From NCBI GenBank assembly GCA_018673915.1, contig JABHBK010000042.1, positions 1 to 64,000 of the forward strand: DNA of 64,000 nt, read 5' to 3'. Within the stretch, counting starts at the first letter, position 1, and the number at the start of each line of letters is the position of its first letter. Under the pieces are notes generated by a model, which was given only the letters and a program-made list of their open reading frames with translations, was not told the DNA's origin and searched no databases. Positions 26,773-35,735 of this stretch are shown here, one piece after another. The position numbers were made by a program, and so were the translations under genes. The DNA is from Nitrospina sp. (lineage in GTDB: Bacteria > Nitrospinota > Nitrospinia > Nitrospinales > VA-1).

Positions 26773-28401
26773 ATGGAAACGATCCTTAAAATCGCGAAAA
26801 AACTGGGCCTAACCGAACGTGAAATTATCCCTTTTGGATCTGATAAAGCCAAGGTTCGCCTTGAGATCCTGAAAAAGTTTCCTGCAAGAGGCAAACTGAT
26901 TTTAGTATCGGCCATCACTCCCACTCCTGCCGGAGAAGGGAAAACCACCACGACCATTGGCCTGGGCCAGGCGATGGCCCGACTCAATAAATCGGTTTGT
27001 CTTGCACTCCGGGAACCTTCATTAGGCCCTTGCCTGGGTATGAAGGGGGGTGCCACGGGTGGCGGATTGAGCCAGGTCTTACCTCGGGAAGATATCAATT
27101 TGCATTTTACCGGTGACTTTCATGCCGTGACCTCGGCCCATAACCTGCTTTCAGCAATGCTGGATAATAAAATCTACCATGAAGGATTGTCAGACATTGA
27201 TCCGAGGCGCATCCTCTGGCGACGCGTTATGGATATGAACGATCGTGCCTTGCGCAATATTGTTATTGGGCTCGGAGGCGTTTTGCAAGGGGTTCCTCGG
27301 GAGAGTGGATTCGATATTACTGCTGCCTCTGAAATAATGGCTATATTGTGTCTGGCGGAGACCTATGAAGATTTGAAATCTAGATTGGGGAATATTTTGC
27401 TGGCGTTTACTTACAAGGAAGAACCGGTTACTGCAAAATCCCTCAATGCTTCCGGGGCAATGGCGGCCTTGCTCAAAGATGCCTTGCTTCCCAACCTGGT
27501 TCAAACCACGGAGGGAGTGCCGGCCTTGATTCATGGAGGCCCTTTCGCAAATATTGCTCATGGTTGCAACTCGGTTCTTGCAACCAAAATGGCTTTGGCC
27601 CTTTCTGACTGGACGATCACGGAAGCAGGATTTGGTTTCGATCTAGGCGCGGAAAAGTTTTTCGATATCAAATGTAAAGGGGCAGGACTGGATACCTCAG
27701 CAGTTGTTTTGGTTGCGACTTGCAGGGCACTGAAATCCCATGGAGGGGTTGATAAAGCTGACCTCAATAAATTAAATCTGGAGGCTGTTCAAAAGGGACT
27801 GCCTAACCTGGACCGGCATGTGGAAAACATTAAACAGTTCTGCGAACCTCCTATAGTTTGCCTCAATCATTTTGATGGCGATTATCCAGAGGAAATTGCG
27901 GTGGTCCGAAAACATTGTGAGAACATTCTTCAGGTTCCATTTGCAGTGAGCAACGTCTTTGAAGAAGGAGGAAAGGGCGGAATTGATCTGGCTGAAAAAG
28001 TTATCCTCCATTCAGAAAAAAATCTTCAACCTTTCTGTCCGCTTTATGACTGGAATGAAGATGTGAAAACAAAAATATGGAAGGTTGCTAACAAAATGTA
28101 TGGAGCCGATGAAATAAAATATACCTCCAAAGCCGAAAGAGATCTCAGGTCTATAGAAAAACTCGGGTATCAGAACCTTCCTGTTTGCATTGCCAAAACT
28201 CCTGCTTCTTTGTCGGATAACCCGAAGCTTCGAGGCAGGCCAGAGAATTTTGCGGTTACCGTCCGTGAGGTATTAATAGCTGCAGGAGCCGGATTCCTCA
28301 TTCCTCTAACGGGAGACATACTTAGAATGCCGGGGTTGCCTAAAACCCCTCAGGCAGAGCTTATAGATTTGAGAGGGAAAGATATTACAGGCTTACGTTG
28401 A
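26773..28401 (+). CDS. fhs: Formate-tetrahydrofolate ligase
   Basis: 542 residues from the ATG at 26773 (the frame continues 3 codons to a TTG). ITPTPAGEGKTTTTIGLGQA is the nucleotide-binding loop, followed by REPSLGPCLGMKGGATGGG, NLHFTGDFHAVTSAHNL and later TEAGFGFDLGAEKFFDIKC. It makes 10-formyl-tetrahydrofolate from formate, ATP and THF in the cytoplasm. Slightly shorter than the usual 556 or so residues, with all motifs intact. No folD, metF or Wood-Ljungdahl gene is adjacent. No strong ribosome-binding site is visible. Confidence 0.96.
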   Translation: METILKIAKKLGLTEREIIPFGSDKAKVRLEILKKFPARGKLILVSAITPTPAGEGKTTTTIGLGQAMARLNKSVCLALREPSLGPCLGMKGGATGGGLSQVLPREDINLHFTGDFHAVTSAHNLLSAMLDNKIYHEGLSDIDPRRILWRRVMDMNDRALRNIVIGLGGVLQGVPRESGFDITAASEIMAILCLAETYEDLKSRLGNILLAFTYKEEPVTAKSLNASGAMAALLKDALLPNLVQTTEGVPALIHGGPFANIAHGCNSVLATKMALALSDWTITEAGFGFDLGAEKFFDIKCKGAGLDTSAVVLVATCRALKSHGGVDKADLNKLNLEAVQKGLPNLDRHVENIKQFCEPPIVCLNHFDGDYPEEIAVVRKHCENILQVPFAVSNVFEEGGKGGIDLAEKVILHSEKNLQPFCPLYDWNEDVKTKIWKVANKMYGADEIKYTSKAERDLRSIEKLGYQNLPVCIAKTPASLSDNPKLRGRPENFAVTVREVLIAAGAGFLIPLTGDILRMPGLPKTPQAELIDLRGKDITGLR

Positions 28402-28410
28402 AGGGACTTT

Positions 28411-29844
28411 ATGAATGAAGGGATGGAAACGCTAAGATTACTTTATGTTGCTGTAGGGCCGGGCATTGCTATAGCCGTTTTTATCTACCATTCCAACAAA
28501 TTCGATAGGGAGCCCAGCAAGCTTGTCATCAAGAGTTTTTTTCTTGGCGGTCTTGCGGTTTTCCCGACCTATTACTTTGAAGGCGTTGCCGAGCAAATAT
28601 TAGGCATGCAGGCCTTACAGAATGAACATTCTCCTCTTTTTTGGCCCAAGACTATATTCTACGCATTTTTCGGAGTGGCCCTCGCCGAAGAGTTATGCAA
28701 ATTCCTGTTCTTGAAAGCATTTGTTTTTGATGATCGAGCATTTAACGAACCCTTTGACGGTATTATCTATGGCGGTATGATCGGCTGCGGATTCGCTACC
28801 GTGGAAAACATCCTATACGTTTTACCTCAAGGGCAGGCGGTGGGAATTATAAGAATGATAACGGCTGTGCCAGGCCATGCTTTCTTTGGTGTTATTTTGG
28901 GATATTTTATGGGCCGGGCGAAGTTCAGTATTAACCGGGCTCGGCACCTGATCCATGGGCTGGTTGTTGTGGTCATGCTTCATGGTCTTTATGATACAGC
29001 GGCTTTTTCCAACACCATCTGGTCTGTTTATCTGATTTTCGCAATCATCTTTTTGGGGATTTATTTGGGATTGAAGGCGAAAAGAGAACTGGAAAAACTC
29101 GCCACCGTTATTGAATTTTCTGCAAAACAATATTTCCCTCTGAAAGGTCGCAGGAAAAAGGTTCCTCTGCATCTGAGAGATATTCGCTGTCTGTTATCGA
29201 AGGGTAAGTTGGTCCCCGAAGACAATCTTGTCGACAAAAAAAGCGGGAAAATAAAATCAATTCGGGAAATTTTTTCTTCAAAAATAATTTCTCAATATAG
29301 AGGGCTGCCCAAAGCCCCATTCTCCGGCATGCCTGTAAAATTATTCCTGATTTTTTATCAAGCGACTTTTGGGCTCTATCTGTATTTCTGGTTTCTAGGG
29401 AATTATCGAGATTTTACCAGCTATAAAAAATTAAAACTCAATCCAGAGTTGCTGGCATTGGGATTGTTCGTCTTCACGGTTCTTCCCTATTTCTTTTATG
29501 GAGTAATTCAGAGAACCTTGAATGTTCAGGAGGTAAATCAAGGAGTAGATATATCTTTAAATTTAGCTGTGGCGGGAATAGAAACGGCCTTTTTGTATTT
29601 TCAATTTCAAATGTTCTCAGGTTTTCTGAAAAAAAAACTGGCAAAACCTTTTTCGGTTCCGGTTGTCATCCTGCCACTTTTTATTCTCAGTGGATTGAAA
29701 AAGGTGCTGGCACCGACAATTCCCTTTTATATTTTTTGGGAAATGGCTTTGATTCTTCTTCAGGGAGGAGTATTAGCCATCGTTCAAAGGGATTTAAATC
29801 TTTATTGGAAGGTTGAAAATGAAAGAGATCAACGAATAAACTGA
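28411..29844 (+). CDS. PrsW-family intramembrane metalloprotease with C-terminal membrane extension
   Basis: 477 residues, polytopic. Residues about 1-225 form a PrsW-like core: FFGVALAEELCKFLFLKAF contains the catalytic Glu-Glu pair, with the conserved VENILYV and the histidine segments AVPGHAFFGVILGYFMGRA and LIHGLVVVVMLHGLYD. PrsW proteases cleave membrane anti-sigma factors and similar targets. A soluble linker (about 235-300, LRDIRCLLSKGKLVPEDN, GYF-like) and a further set of about four helices follow, not part of classical PrsW. Starts 9 bases after fhs. The target is unknown. Confidence 0.85.
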   Translation: MNEGMETLRLLYVAVGPGIAIAVFIYHSNKFDREPSKLVIKSFFLGGLAVFPTYYFEGVAEQILGMQALQNEHSPLFWPKTIFYAFFGVALAEELCKFLFLKAFVFDDRAFNEPFDGIIYGGMIGCGFATVENILYVLPQGQAVGIIRMITAVPGHAFFGVILGYFMGRAKFSINRARHLIHGLVVVVMLHGLYDTAAFSNTIWSVYLIFAIIFLGIYLGLKAKRELEKLATVIEFSAKQYFPLKGRRKKVPLHLRDIRCLLSKGKLVPEDNLVDKKSGKIKSIREIFSSKIISQYRGLPKAPFSGMPVKLFLIFYQATFGLYLYFWFLGNYRDFTSYKKLKLNPELLALGLFVFTVLPYFFYGVIQRTLNVQEVNQGVDISLNLAVAGIETAFLYFQFQMFSGFLKKKLAKPFSVPVVILPLFILSGLKKVLAPTIPFYIFWEMALILLQGGVLAIVQRDLNLYWKVENERDQRIN

Positions 29845-29888
29845 GGCTGAACCATTTCCAGATAACATTTAACCCAGAGTCAGTAACC

Positions 29889-30470
29889 ATGACCAGAACA
29901 AAACTTATTGCTCTTTTTGTGGCCATAGTGGGTTCATTGCTCTACTTTTATAACTATTTCAACCCACCGGAAACTTGGCAAGACCATAATAAAAAAGCTC
30001 TGTCCGCCTTTCATGATTCCCGCTACGCAGAGGCTGAAAAGCATTTTGTGCAAGCTCTGGAATTGATAGAAGCATTCCCTCCTAATGACCCTCGTTTTGT
30101 TTTCATTCTCTATCAGTTGGCTGAAATATACCGGATCCAATCCAAGTTTGTCGAAGCCGAAAAAATGCTCAAACAGATTCTGTCGGTTGAAGAAAAAAAA
30201 CTCGGATTTAATCATCCTAATGTGGCTTTAGGACTTAATAATCTTGCAGGAAACTATCGAGAGCGCGGCAGATATGAAGAGGCCGAAACCTTATTGAAGC
30301 AGGCTTTGAAGATTCTAGAAGATACTCTGGGTAAGGAGAGTTCACTTGTTGGGAACATTCTCGAGCATTATGCCCACCTGCTTCATAAAATGGGCCGCCA
30401 TATTGAGGCGGGAAAGTTGGAAAGCCGCTACCAAGCCATTTATTCCAGCCTGAGCAAAGATAATCAATAA
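29889..30470 (+). CDS. Membrane-anchored TPR protein
   Basis: 193 residues. An N-terminal signal anchor (about 5-24, LIALFVAIVGSLLYFYNYF) is followed by tetratricopeptide repeats of the kinesin-light-chain style: ALSAFHDSRYAEAEKHFVQALEL, QLAEIYRIQSKFVEAEKML, GLNNLAGNYRERGRYEEAE and EHYAHLLHKMGRHIEAGKLE. Presumably a periplasmic protein-interaction module. It lies 44 bases after the PrsW gene and may be co-transcribed. Confidence 0.85.
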   Translation: MTRTKLIALFVAIVGSLLYFYNYFNPPETWQDHNKKALSAFHDSRYAEAEKHFVQALELIEAFPPNDPRFVFILYQLAEIYRIQSKFVEAEKMLKQILSVEEKKLGFNHPNVALGLNNLAGNYRERGRYEEAETLLKQALKILEDTLGKESSLVGNILEHYAHLLHKMGRHIEAGKLESRYQAIYSSLSKDNQ

Positions 30471-30559
30471 AGGTTAGCTGCAAGTCCTGTCCTTCGAGGC
30501 CTTTACATTTATAGGGAATATTATATTTTTGATGGTGTCTTATATATAGAGAATAAATA

Positions 30560-30598
30560 CTACATTTTACTGAGCGAGGACCAAATGTAGAGGCTCAG
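30560..30598 (+). promoter_or_regulatory. Overlapping alternative hairpins in a 5' leader
   Basis: CTACATTT (30560-30567) can pair with AAATGTAG (30583-30590), while CTGAGC (30570-30575) can pair with GCTCAG (30593-30598). The two stems interlock, so they exclude each other or form a pseudoknot. The element lies 53 bases before the cytidylate-kinase-like gene. A regulatory leader is possible. Confidence 0.3.
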
Positions 30599-30650
30599 GA
30601 CAAATGCTAATTATTAGGAGTGTCATTAACTCATTGCTCACAGGTGATTT

Positions 30651-31349
30651 ATGTATAACGTGATTCCAGAATCCATAGCCGAGCAAATTATTGCTAGGAA
30701 AATTGAAGAGTGGAACGATAAACGTAAACTTCTCAAGCAAAACCAAACAGAAGTCCATCACTTTGTAGCGGTTACCAGAGACTTTGGATGCCATGAGGAG
30801 GAAATCATTCCCCGGTTGGAAGAAACTCTGAGCTGGAATGTTTACGGAAAGAACTTGCTCAACCATATTGCCGAAAGGGAGGAACTTAGCAGAAACTTTT
30901 TGGAGACTCTGGATGAGAAAAAACAAACTCAGGTAGATGACTGGGTCAATTACCTGATTCATTCTGGGGCGGTTTTGCAGAAAGATTATGTTTTGCGGAT
31001 TACCAGATTGATGGAAGCCATTGTGAGGAATGAAAACGCTATCCTTCTAGGCCGGGGAGCTAATTTTATTTTAAAGGGAAGGATGGAAGGTTTAAGAATA
31101 AAACTGACGGCTCCGTTTGAGAGCAGGGTTGAAAACATTATGAAAGTGAGGGAACTTACCTCAATTGCCGCTCAACAACTTGTCAGAAAGATGGATATCG
31201 AAAGAAACGAGTTCATCAATGCGTATTTTAAAGTGGACCCGAACACTTTTTCCGAATTCGATCTGGCGTTCAATACTTCTATCATCAGTACGGATCTAAT
31301 TTGTGAGACGATCAAATTTGTTTTGAAGGAAAAAGGGCTCAACCCTTAG
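30651..31349 (+). CDS. Cytidylate-kinase-like protein
   Basis: 232 residues. The segment FVAVTRDFGCHEEEIIPRLEETLSWNVYGKNLLNHIAE matches the cytidylate-kinase-like family (Cmk_2 type), where a degenerate P-loop (TRDFGC for the usual SRExGSGG) is followed by the typical YDKEL-like segment. Later ILLGRGANFILKG and RLKLTAPFESRVENIM-like text fit the same family. The catalytic role is uncertain because a canonical GKS/T loop is missing. An N-terminal extension (about 40 residues) is helical. Stands alone behind a leader with alternative hairpins. Confidence 0.75.
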   Translation: MYNVIPESIAEQIIARKIEEWNDKRKLLKQNQTEVHHFVAVTRDFGCHEEEIIPRLEETLSWNVYGKNLLNHIAEREELSRNFLETLDEKKQTQVDDWVNYLIHSGAVLQKDYVLRITRLMEAIVRNENAILLGRGANFILKGRMEGLRIKLTAPFESRVENIMKVRELTSIAAQQLVRKMDIERNEFINAYFKVDPNTFSEFDLAFNTSIISTDLICETIKFVLKEKGLNP

Positions 31350-31420
31350 CTGGATTTGAAAGAAATAGAATCTTTTGATGGTTGTATTGAAAGAAGTTCC
31401 TGAAGGTCCAATATTTTTTC

Positions 31421-31990
31421 TCAGGAGGGTAAGCGTTTTAAAGTATTTTTGTCGATGTGGTGGAATAGTTCACTCTGACCCTTGATTTGGAGTTGAGTAT
31501 CCTCTTCATAACTGAAACTATTTGCATCGTGTACGGTGACCTTTAGTTCATAGCGGACTGTTTTAAATTCCTGAACGAGGAATTTGTTAGAGCAAATGCC
31601 GTAAGTTTCTGACCCCGCCTCTGCGGCCAGGTGAAATTCCCTGGCTTCCGGTTCCACGGTGCCGCCCGCCATCACCGTTACCCCACGAGGAACGATGAAA
31701 CATCGCATTACCTGTTTTTCTGAGGGATCCCAAAGCCAGTATCCCAGCTCTTCATGGAAAGGATTTTCCGCTTCCAACCGCCAGGCTGTGGTTGAATATC
31801 TTAGCCCGTAAAGAGTCTGGGCGTGGTTATTCACCGGTCCGAAAGGATCCAGCACCAGCCGTTCCCGATATTTATTATTCTCCACTTTCCTGGGATCATC
31901 ATCGGGTGCTGTGTCGTCCCCTTTATCACCCTCCCAAGTTCCGGCTAATGGAGCCAAAGGCCCAAGATTTTTTATCAATTCATCGTTCAT
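31421..31990 (-). CDS. Nitrobindin/FABP-like beta-barrel protein
   Basis: 189 residues. LGPLAPLAGTWEGDKGDD carries the GTWxGxG signature of the nitrobindin-like (THAP4 C-terminal, DUF1794) ten-strand barrels, followed by the barrel strands LVLDPFGPVNNHAQTLYGLRY and FHEELGYWLWDPSEKQVM. Family members bind haem or other hydrophobic ligands and some isomerise peroxynitrite. Here the acidic insertion after the signature is longer than usual. Monocistronic, cytoplasmic (no signal peptide). The haem ligand is inferred. Confidence 0.8.
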   Translation of the reverse strand: MNDELIKNLGPLAPLAGTWEGDKGDDTAPDDDPRKVENNKYRERLVLDPFGPVNNHAQTLYGLRYSTTAWRLEAENPFHEELGYWLWDPSEKQVMRCFIVPRGVTVMAGGTVEPEAREFHLAAEAGSETYGICSNKFLVQEFKTVRYELKVTVHDANSFSYEEDTQLQIKGQSELFHHIDKNTLKRLPS

Positions 31991-32327
31991 GTTTTGCCTC
32001 GCAATAATCTGTTAGTTTCTGACCCAATAAATACATGCGCTAAAGCTTGTTAAATACTCTCAATATTTAGTCATGAAATCAATCAAAGAAATTTTAGCTA
32101 AAAATTTTAAACACTGAGTGATTTAAATCGGCGGAACCTGCAAATCTCTTAGATAAGATAGGGTATTTTGTAAAAGATTTAAAAATAGATAGTTTGAGCT
32201 GTAAGGTAGTGGGTATTTCGTCTACTAAAGTTGGGAATAAAGTGAGCTTATTAAGGGGCAGATTCGAAATTAAATAAGTAATTGCGATAGGTTATTCTTG
32301 AGTGAAATTAAATATGGAGAATATCAT
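31991..32327. other. Divergent intergenic region
   Basis: 337 bases, AT-rich, between the divergent nitrobindin-like and Rieske/glutamate-synthase-like genes. It must contain promoters for both. I see no RNA gene and no convincing operator. The plus-strand gene has GGAG about 9 bases before its ATG at 32328. Confidence 0.5.
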
Positions 32328-33935
32328 ATGAAGAAGGCGGTAGTTGCCGATTGGTCAAGCTTAAAGGACTGTGAACCTGCTTATGCTTTGGTCGCGAACG
32401 TGGATTTGGTTGTTATTCGCTATGATGAGGAGGTTTCAGTTTTTTATGGGAGATGTCTTCATCGCGGGGCATTATTGGCGGATGGATTTATAAAAGGGCA
32501 AAATCTCATTTGCGGAGTCCATTTTTGGGATTTCAAATATGAGACTGGAGTCAGCGAATATGACAACAAAGAAAGGCTACATAAGTTCTCTGCATGGGTT
32601 CAAGAGGGGCATGTGTTGGTGGATGAAACAGAGATTGCTAATTGGGAGAAAGAGAACCCGCAGTCTTATAACCGAGACCAATACCTGGGGTTGTATGCGG
32701 ACACTCATGGGACAGAGGATGAACCTCATACCGGCTTTATTCAGGAGTTGGCAAAAAACGGTTTATCTAAATTAGGTCACCATGGTCGAATGGCTGCTAT
32801 GGGTGTTCCCAGGCAGGAACTCCCAAAGTGGGAAGATATTCAATTCGTAACTGCACAGTTGGCAAAAATGCCTTTATTGGATGAAGAACCCGTCGAAACA
32901 GGGGTGGTGGTAGGTCCCGGCGCAAAAAAACCTCTCAAGCTGGATATTCCTTTATTTGTTTCCGATATGAGTTTTGGTGCTCTTTCTGAGGAAGCCAAAA
33001 TCGCCTTGGCGATGGGAGCCGAAATGGCCGGCACTGGAATTTGCAGTGGAGAAGGAGGAATGCTTCCTGAAGAGCAGGCGGCAAACAGCCGGTATTTCTA
33101 TGAGCTTGCTTCCGGTCGATTTGGTTTCTCAATGAATAAGGTAAAACAATGTCAGGCCTTTCATTTTAAAGGAGGGCAGGGTGCGAAAACCGGGACGGGA
33201 GGACATTTGCCGGGAGAAAAAGTAAAAGGAAAAATTGCCGAAGTCCGTGGCTTGAATGAAGGAGAACCTGCGATTTCTCCTCCTCGTTTTCCGGACTGGG
33301 CAGAGTTGGCACCTGTTAAAGATTTTGCGGCTCAAGTCAAAGAAGAGACCGGAGGAATCCCCATCGGCTACAAGCTATCTGCGCAACATATAGAAAAGGA
33401 TATCGATGCTGCTTTGGAGGCGGGAGTTGATTATATTATTCTTGATGGGAGGGGCGGCGGAACGGGAGCGGCCCCATTGCTCTTTCGAGACAATATCTCC
33501 GTGCCTACTATTCCTGCTTTGGCGAGAGCAAGGAGGCACCTTGACAGTCTGGAACGGAAAGATGTGACATTAATCATCACCGGTGGATTAAGGATCCCGG
33601 CCGATTTTGCCAAGGCTCTGGCTCTAGGTGCGGACGCGATAGCCCTCTCAAACTCTGCCCTACAGGCCATTGGTTGTATTGGAATGCGAGCCTGCAATAC
33701 CAATAACTGTCCCGTTGGTATTGCCACTCAAAAAGATCATCTTAGACAAAGATTAATCATTGATGAATCTGCAAAGCGCCTCAACAACTTTTTTCAGGCT
33801 TCCGTTGAATTAATAAAAGTAATGGCGAGAGCTTGTGGTCATAGGCATATCAGTGAATTTGAAATCAATGACCTGACCACCTGGAATCAAAATATGGCAG
33901 GTTTGTCGGGAATTCACTATGGTGGCTACAAATAG
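32328..33935 (+). CDS. Rieske 2Fe-2S / FMN glutamate-synthase-like fusion protein
   Basis: 535 residues from the ATG at 32328. Residues about 1-105 are a Rieske ferredoxin domain: CLHRGALL gives C-x-H and ICGVHFWDF gives C-x2-H, 17 residues apart. The rest (about 140-535) is the FMN/3Fe-4S synthase domain of the glutamate synthase family: PLFVSDMSFGALSEEAKIAL, GTGICSGEGGMLPEE, GQGAKTGTGGHLPGEKV, YIILDGRGGGTGAAP and the cluster motif CIGMRACNTNNCPVGIATQ. No glutaminase (GATase) domain exists, so the acceptor may be ammonia or something else. The Rieske domain probably feeds electrons. Substrate unknown. Confidence 0.88.
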   Translation: MKKAVVADWSSLKDCEPAYALVANVDLVVIRYDEEVSVFYGRCLHRGALLADGFIKGQNLICGVHFWDFKYETGVSEYDNKERLHKFSAWVQEGHVLVDETEIANWEKENPQSYNRDQYLGLYADTHGTEDEPHTGFIQELAKNGLSKLGHHGRMAAMGVPRQELPKWEDIQFVTAQLAKMPLLDEEPVETGVVVGPGAKKPLKLDIPLFVSDMSFGALSEEAKIALAMGAEMAGTGICSGEGGMLPEEQAANSRYFYELASGRFGFSMNKVKQCQAFHFKGGQGAKTGTGGHLPGEKVKGKIAEVRGLNEGEPAISPPRFPDWAELAPVKDFAAQVKEETGGIPIGYKLSAQHIEKDIDAALEAGVDYIILDGRGGGTGAAPLLFRDNISVPTIPALARARRHLDSLERKDVTLIITGGLRIPADFAKALALGADAIALSNSALQAIGCIGMRACNTNNCPVGIATQKDHLRQRLIIDESAKRLNNFFQASVELIKVMARACGHRHISEFEINDLTTWNQNMAGLSGIHYGGYK

Positions 33936-33939
33936 CATT

Positions 33940-34737
33940 TCAACTTCTTCCTGAAGTAATACTTTTTCGAGCTTGCTGAATTAACGTTTCCACGATCAAC
34001 TCATGATGCTTAAGGCAAGAGGCTTTTAGGAATTCTGTGTCAGGATGTTTTCTCTGAAAAGTGTCAGCAAGGGCATGGATTCGTTTGACCCACACTCCTG
34101 TAAATAAGAAAAAGGGCAATAGAATGACGCGCTGAAAATTTTGCGGGTTAAGTTTTTCCAACGTATCTTCCAGGGAGTATTGTGAAGACCCGGCAAAGTG
34201 AGTAACCGTTTTGCAAAACCCTAGTTTTTGCCCAAATAAACGGAAGCATTTTTCTACCTGGGAGTTGGAGCTTGAATCATGGCTTCCATGGGCAACGGTC
34301 ATGAGCATTGTTGCAGACCGAGGGAGGGTCTTTTGGGAAATGTTTTCTGCTTGCTCAATTCGATCCTTGCAGACTTCCATGACTTCAGGTTGTGTTCCCA
34401 AGGGCTCGGCGTAAAGAATATTAATTTCTGGGTGATCTTGTGAGACTTTGCTGACAGCATCAGGAATATCCTTTTGAGTGTGTTCGCCATGCAATAAAAT
34501 ATTTGGCAATATAATAATATTTTTAATTCCATTTCCATGGCAATTGGATAGAGCTTCGAGGACAGTGGGCTGGGCAAATTCTAAAAAACCATATTTCGTG
34601 GTTTGACATATTTTTCTTTCGTGCAATTTTTGCCATAGGGTTAGGAATTCCTGAATGCCTTCCGGGTCACGGCTTCCATGGCCGAGAAGACAAATGGCGT
34701 ATGTTTCGGGAAGCCTGTCATCGGTAATATTGCCCAT
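33940..34737 (-). CDS. Second CbiX-like sirohydrochlorin chelatase
   Basis: 265 residues, two-half CbiX architecture, clearly a paralogue of the operon cbiX (GHGSRDPEGIQEFLTLW against GHGSRDKEGIQEFLTLS). Both halves keep the catalytic signature: LLGHGSRD, LLHGEHTQKDIP and VAHGSHDSSSNSQ. The His-rich tail and the CxxC-containing segment of the operon copy are missing. It is not under the cobalamin riboswitch. It could be a ferrochelatase making sirohaem for the nitrite reductase at 61291, or a cobalt enzyme working at another cobalamin level. Converges with the Rieske fusion (4-base gap). Confidence 0.88.
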   Translation of the reverse strand: MGNITDDRLPETYAICLLGHGSRDPEGIQEFLTLWQKLHERKICQTTKYGFLEFAQPTVLEALSNCHGNGIKNIIILPNILLHGEHTQKDIPDAVSKVSQDHPEINILYAEPLGTQPEVMEVCKDRIEQAENISQKTLPRSATMLMTVAHGSHDSSSNSQVEKCFRLFGQKLGFCKTVTHFAGSSQYSLEDTLEKLNPQNFQRVILLPFFLFTGVWVKRIHALADTFQRKHPDTEFLKASCLKHHELIVETLIQQARKSITSGRS

Positions 34738-34913
34738 GTTGGATTTTTTATTCTGTAGAATGATATTAATTTAATAATAACCGGGTTAGCCGGGATATCG
34801 CATGAGTATTTCTGGGCCGACAATTGTTTTATCTGGCTAGCATAAAGTTGTCCCGGTTTGACGAGTCCTTGCTCCGTTGGCTCCAAGCCTGGTTGAAAAT
34901 TGGAAGGAATATT

Positions 34914-35702
34914 ATGGCATTAACATGGTCTTTGCCTGAAACTGATCCATGGTCCACTCCGTTTGCACAGCTTTTGATGCATCAACTGGAATTGAATCCG
35001 GGCGATGTGGTGCTTGATATTGCCGCCGGAGGGGGAATCCCCGCATTTCATATGGCCGAACAAGTTGGAGCCCAGGGAAGTGTTCTGGCGGTGGACATCC
35101 ATCAGGCGCAGGTGCTTCGAGCCAAATCAATTCAAGGCCGGCATATGCCTTGGTTGCAGTTTGAGGTAGGGGATATGCGCTTTTTACCGGAAACGCTTCC
35201 ACGTTTTGATCGTATTACGGGGAACCTGTCTTTCATGTTTTTTCGTCCGAATCGTTTTGAAGCCCTAAAAAGCCTGGTTCGATTCTTAAAGCCAGGTGGG
35301 CAAATTGTTCTGACTTTTCCATCTCTAGGTACGTTTGACTCGTTATGGGTATGTGTGGATGAGGAGATGAAGCGAGGAAATTTGGAGAAGGAACGAAAAG
35401 CTTTGGCCGAGTATATAGAAGAGCGTCCCTCTGCCAATCATGCAAAACAATGGCTGGAGGAACTGGATTTCGAGCGGGTGGAGGTGATCGAGTGGCCGTT
35501 GGAAATTTTAACCGGGCCAGGCCGGGAATTTTTAGAGCATCCGCTTTTGCGGGGCGGGTTTTTAGACGATATATATGAGTGTTTTGAAGATCAGAATTTA
35601 GCTCATGAATTTATGGATGACCTGTCTCAGGACATAGGTCGTTTCACCCCTCTGTTGGCACAGAGATGCGCTATGTCGGGGTTTCTTCCGGACCAAAAAT
35701 AG
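34914..35702 (+). CDS. SAM-dependent methyltransferase
   Basis: 262 residues from the ATG at 34914 (GGAAGGA upstream). Class I methyltransferase: GDVVLDIAAGGGIPAFHMAEQVGAQG is motif I, SVLAVDIHQAQVLRA motif II, DRITGNLSFMFF post-I, and LKPGGQIVLTFPSL motif III. The UbiE-like style suggests a lipid or quinone-type substrate, but this is not specific. It is the first gene of an apparent operon leading to the sphingolipid-type genes, 33 bases before the zinc-finger gene. Confidence 0.82.
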   Translation: MALTWSLPETDPWSTPFAQLLMHQLELNPGDVVLDIAAGGGIPAFHMAEQVGAQGSVLAVDIHQAQVLRAKSIQGRHMPWLQFEVGDMRFLPETLPRFDRITGNLSFMFFRPNRFEALKSLVRFLKPGGQIVLTFPSLGTFDSLWVCVDEEMKRGNLEKERKALAEYIEERPSANHAKQWLEELDFERVEVIEWPLEILTGPGREFLEHPLLRGGFLDDIYECFEDQNLAHEFMDDLSQDIGRFTPLLAQRCAMSGFLPDQK

Positions 35703-35735
35703 CCCGCTATTCGTTCATTAATGGTAGGATTGTTT

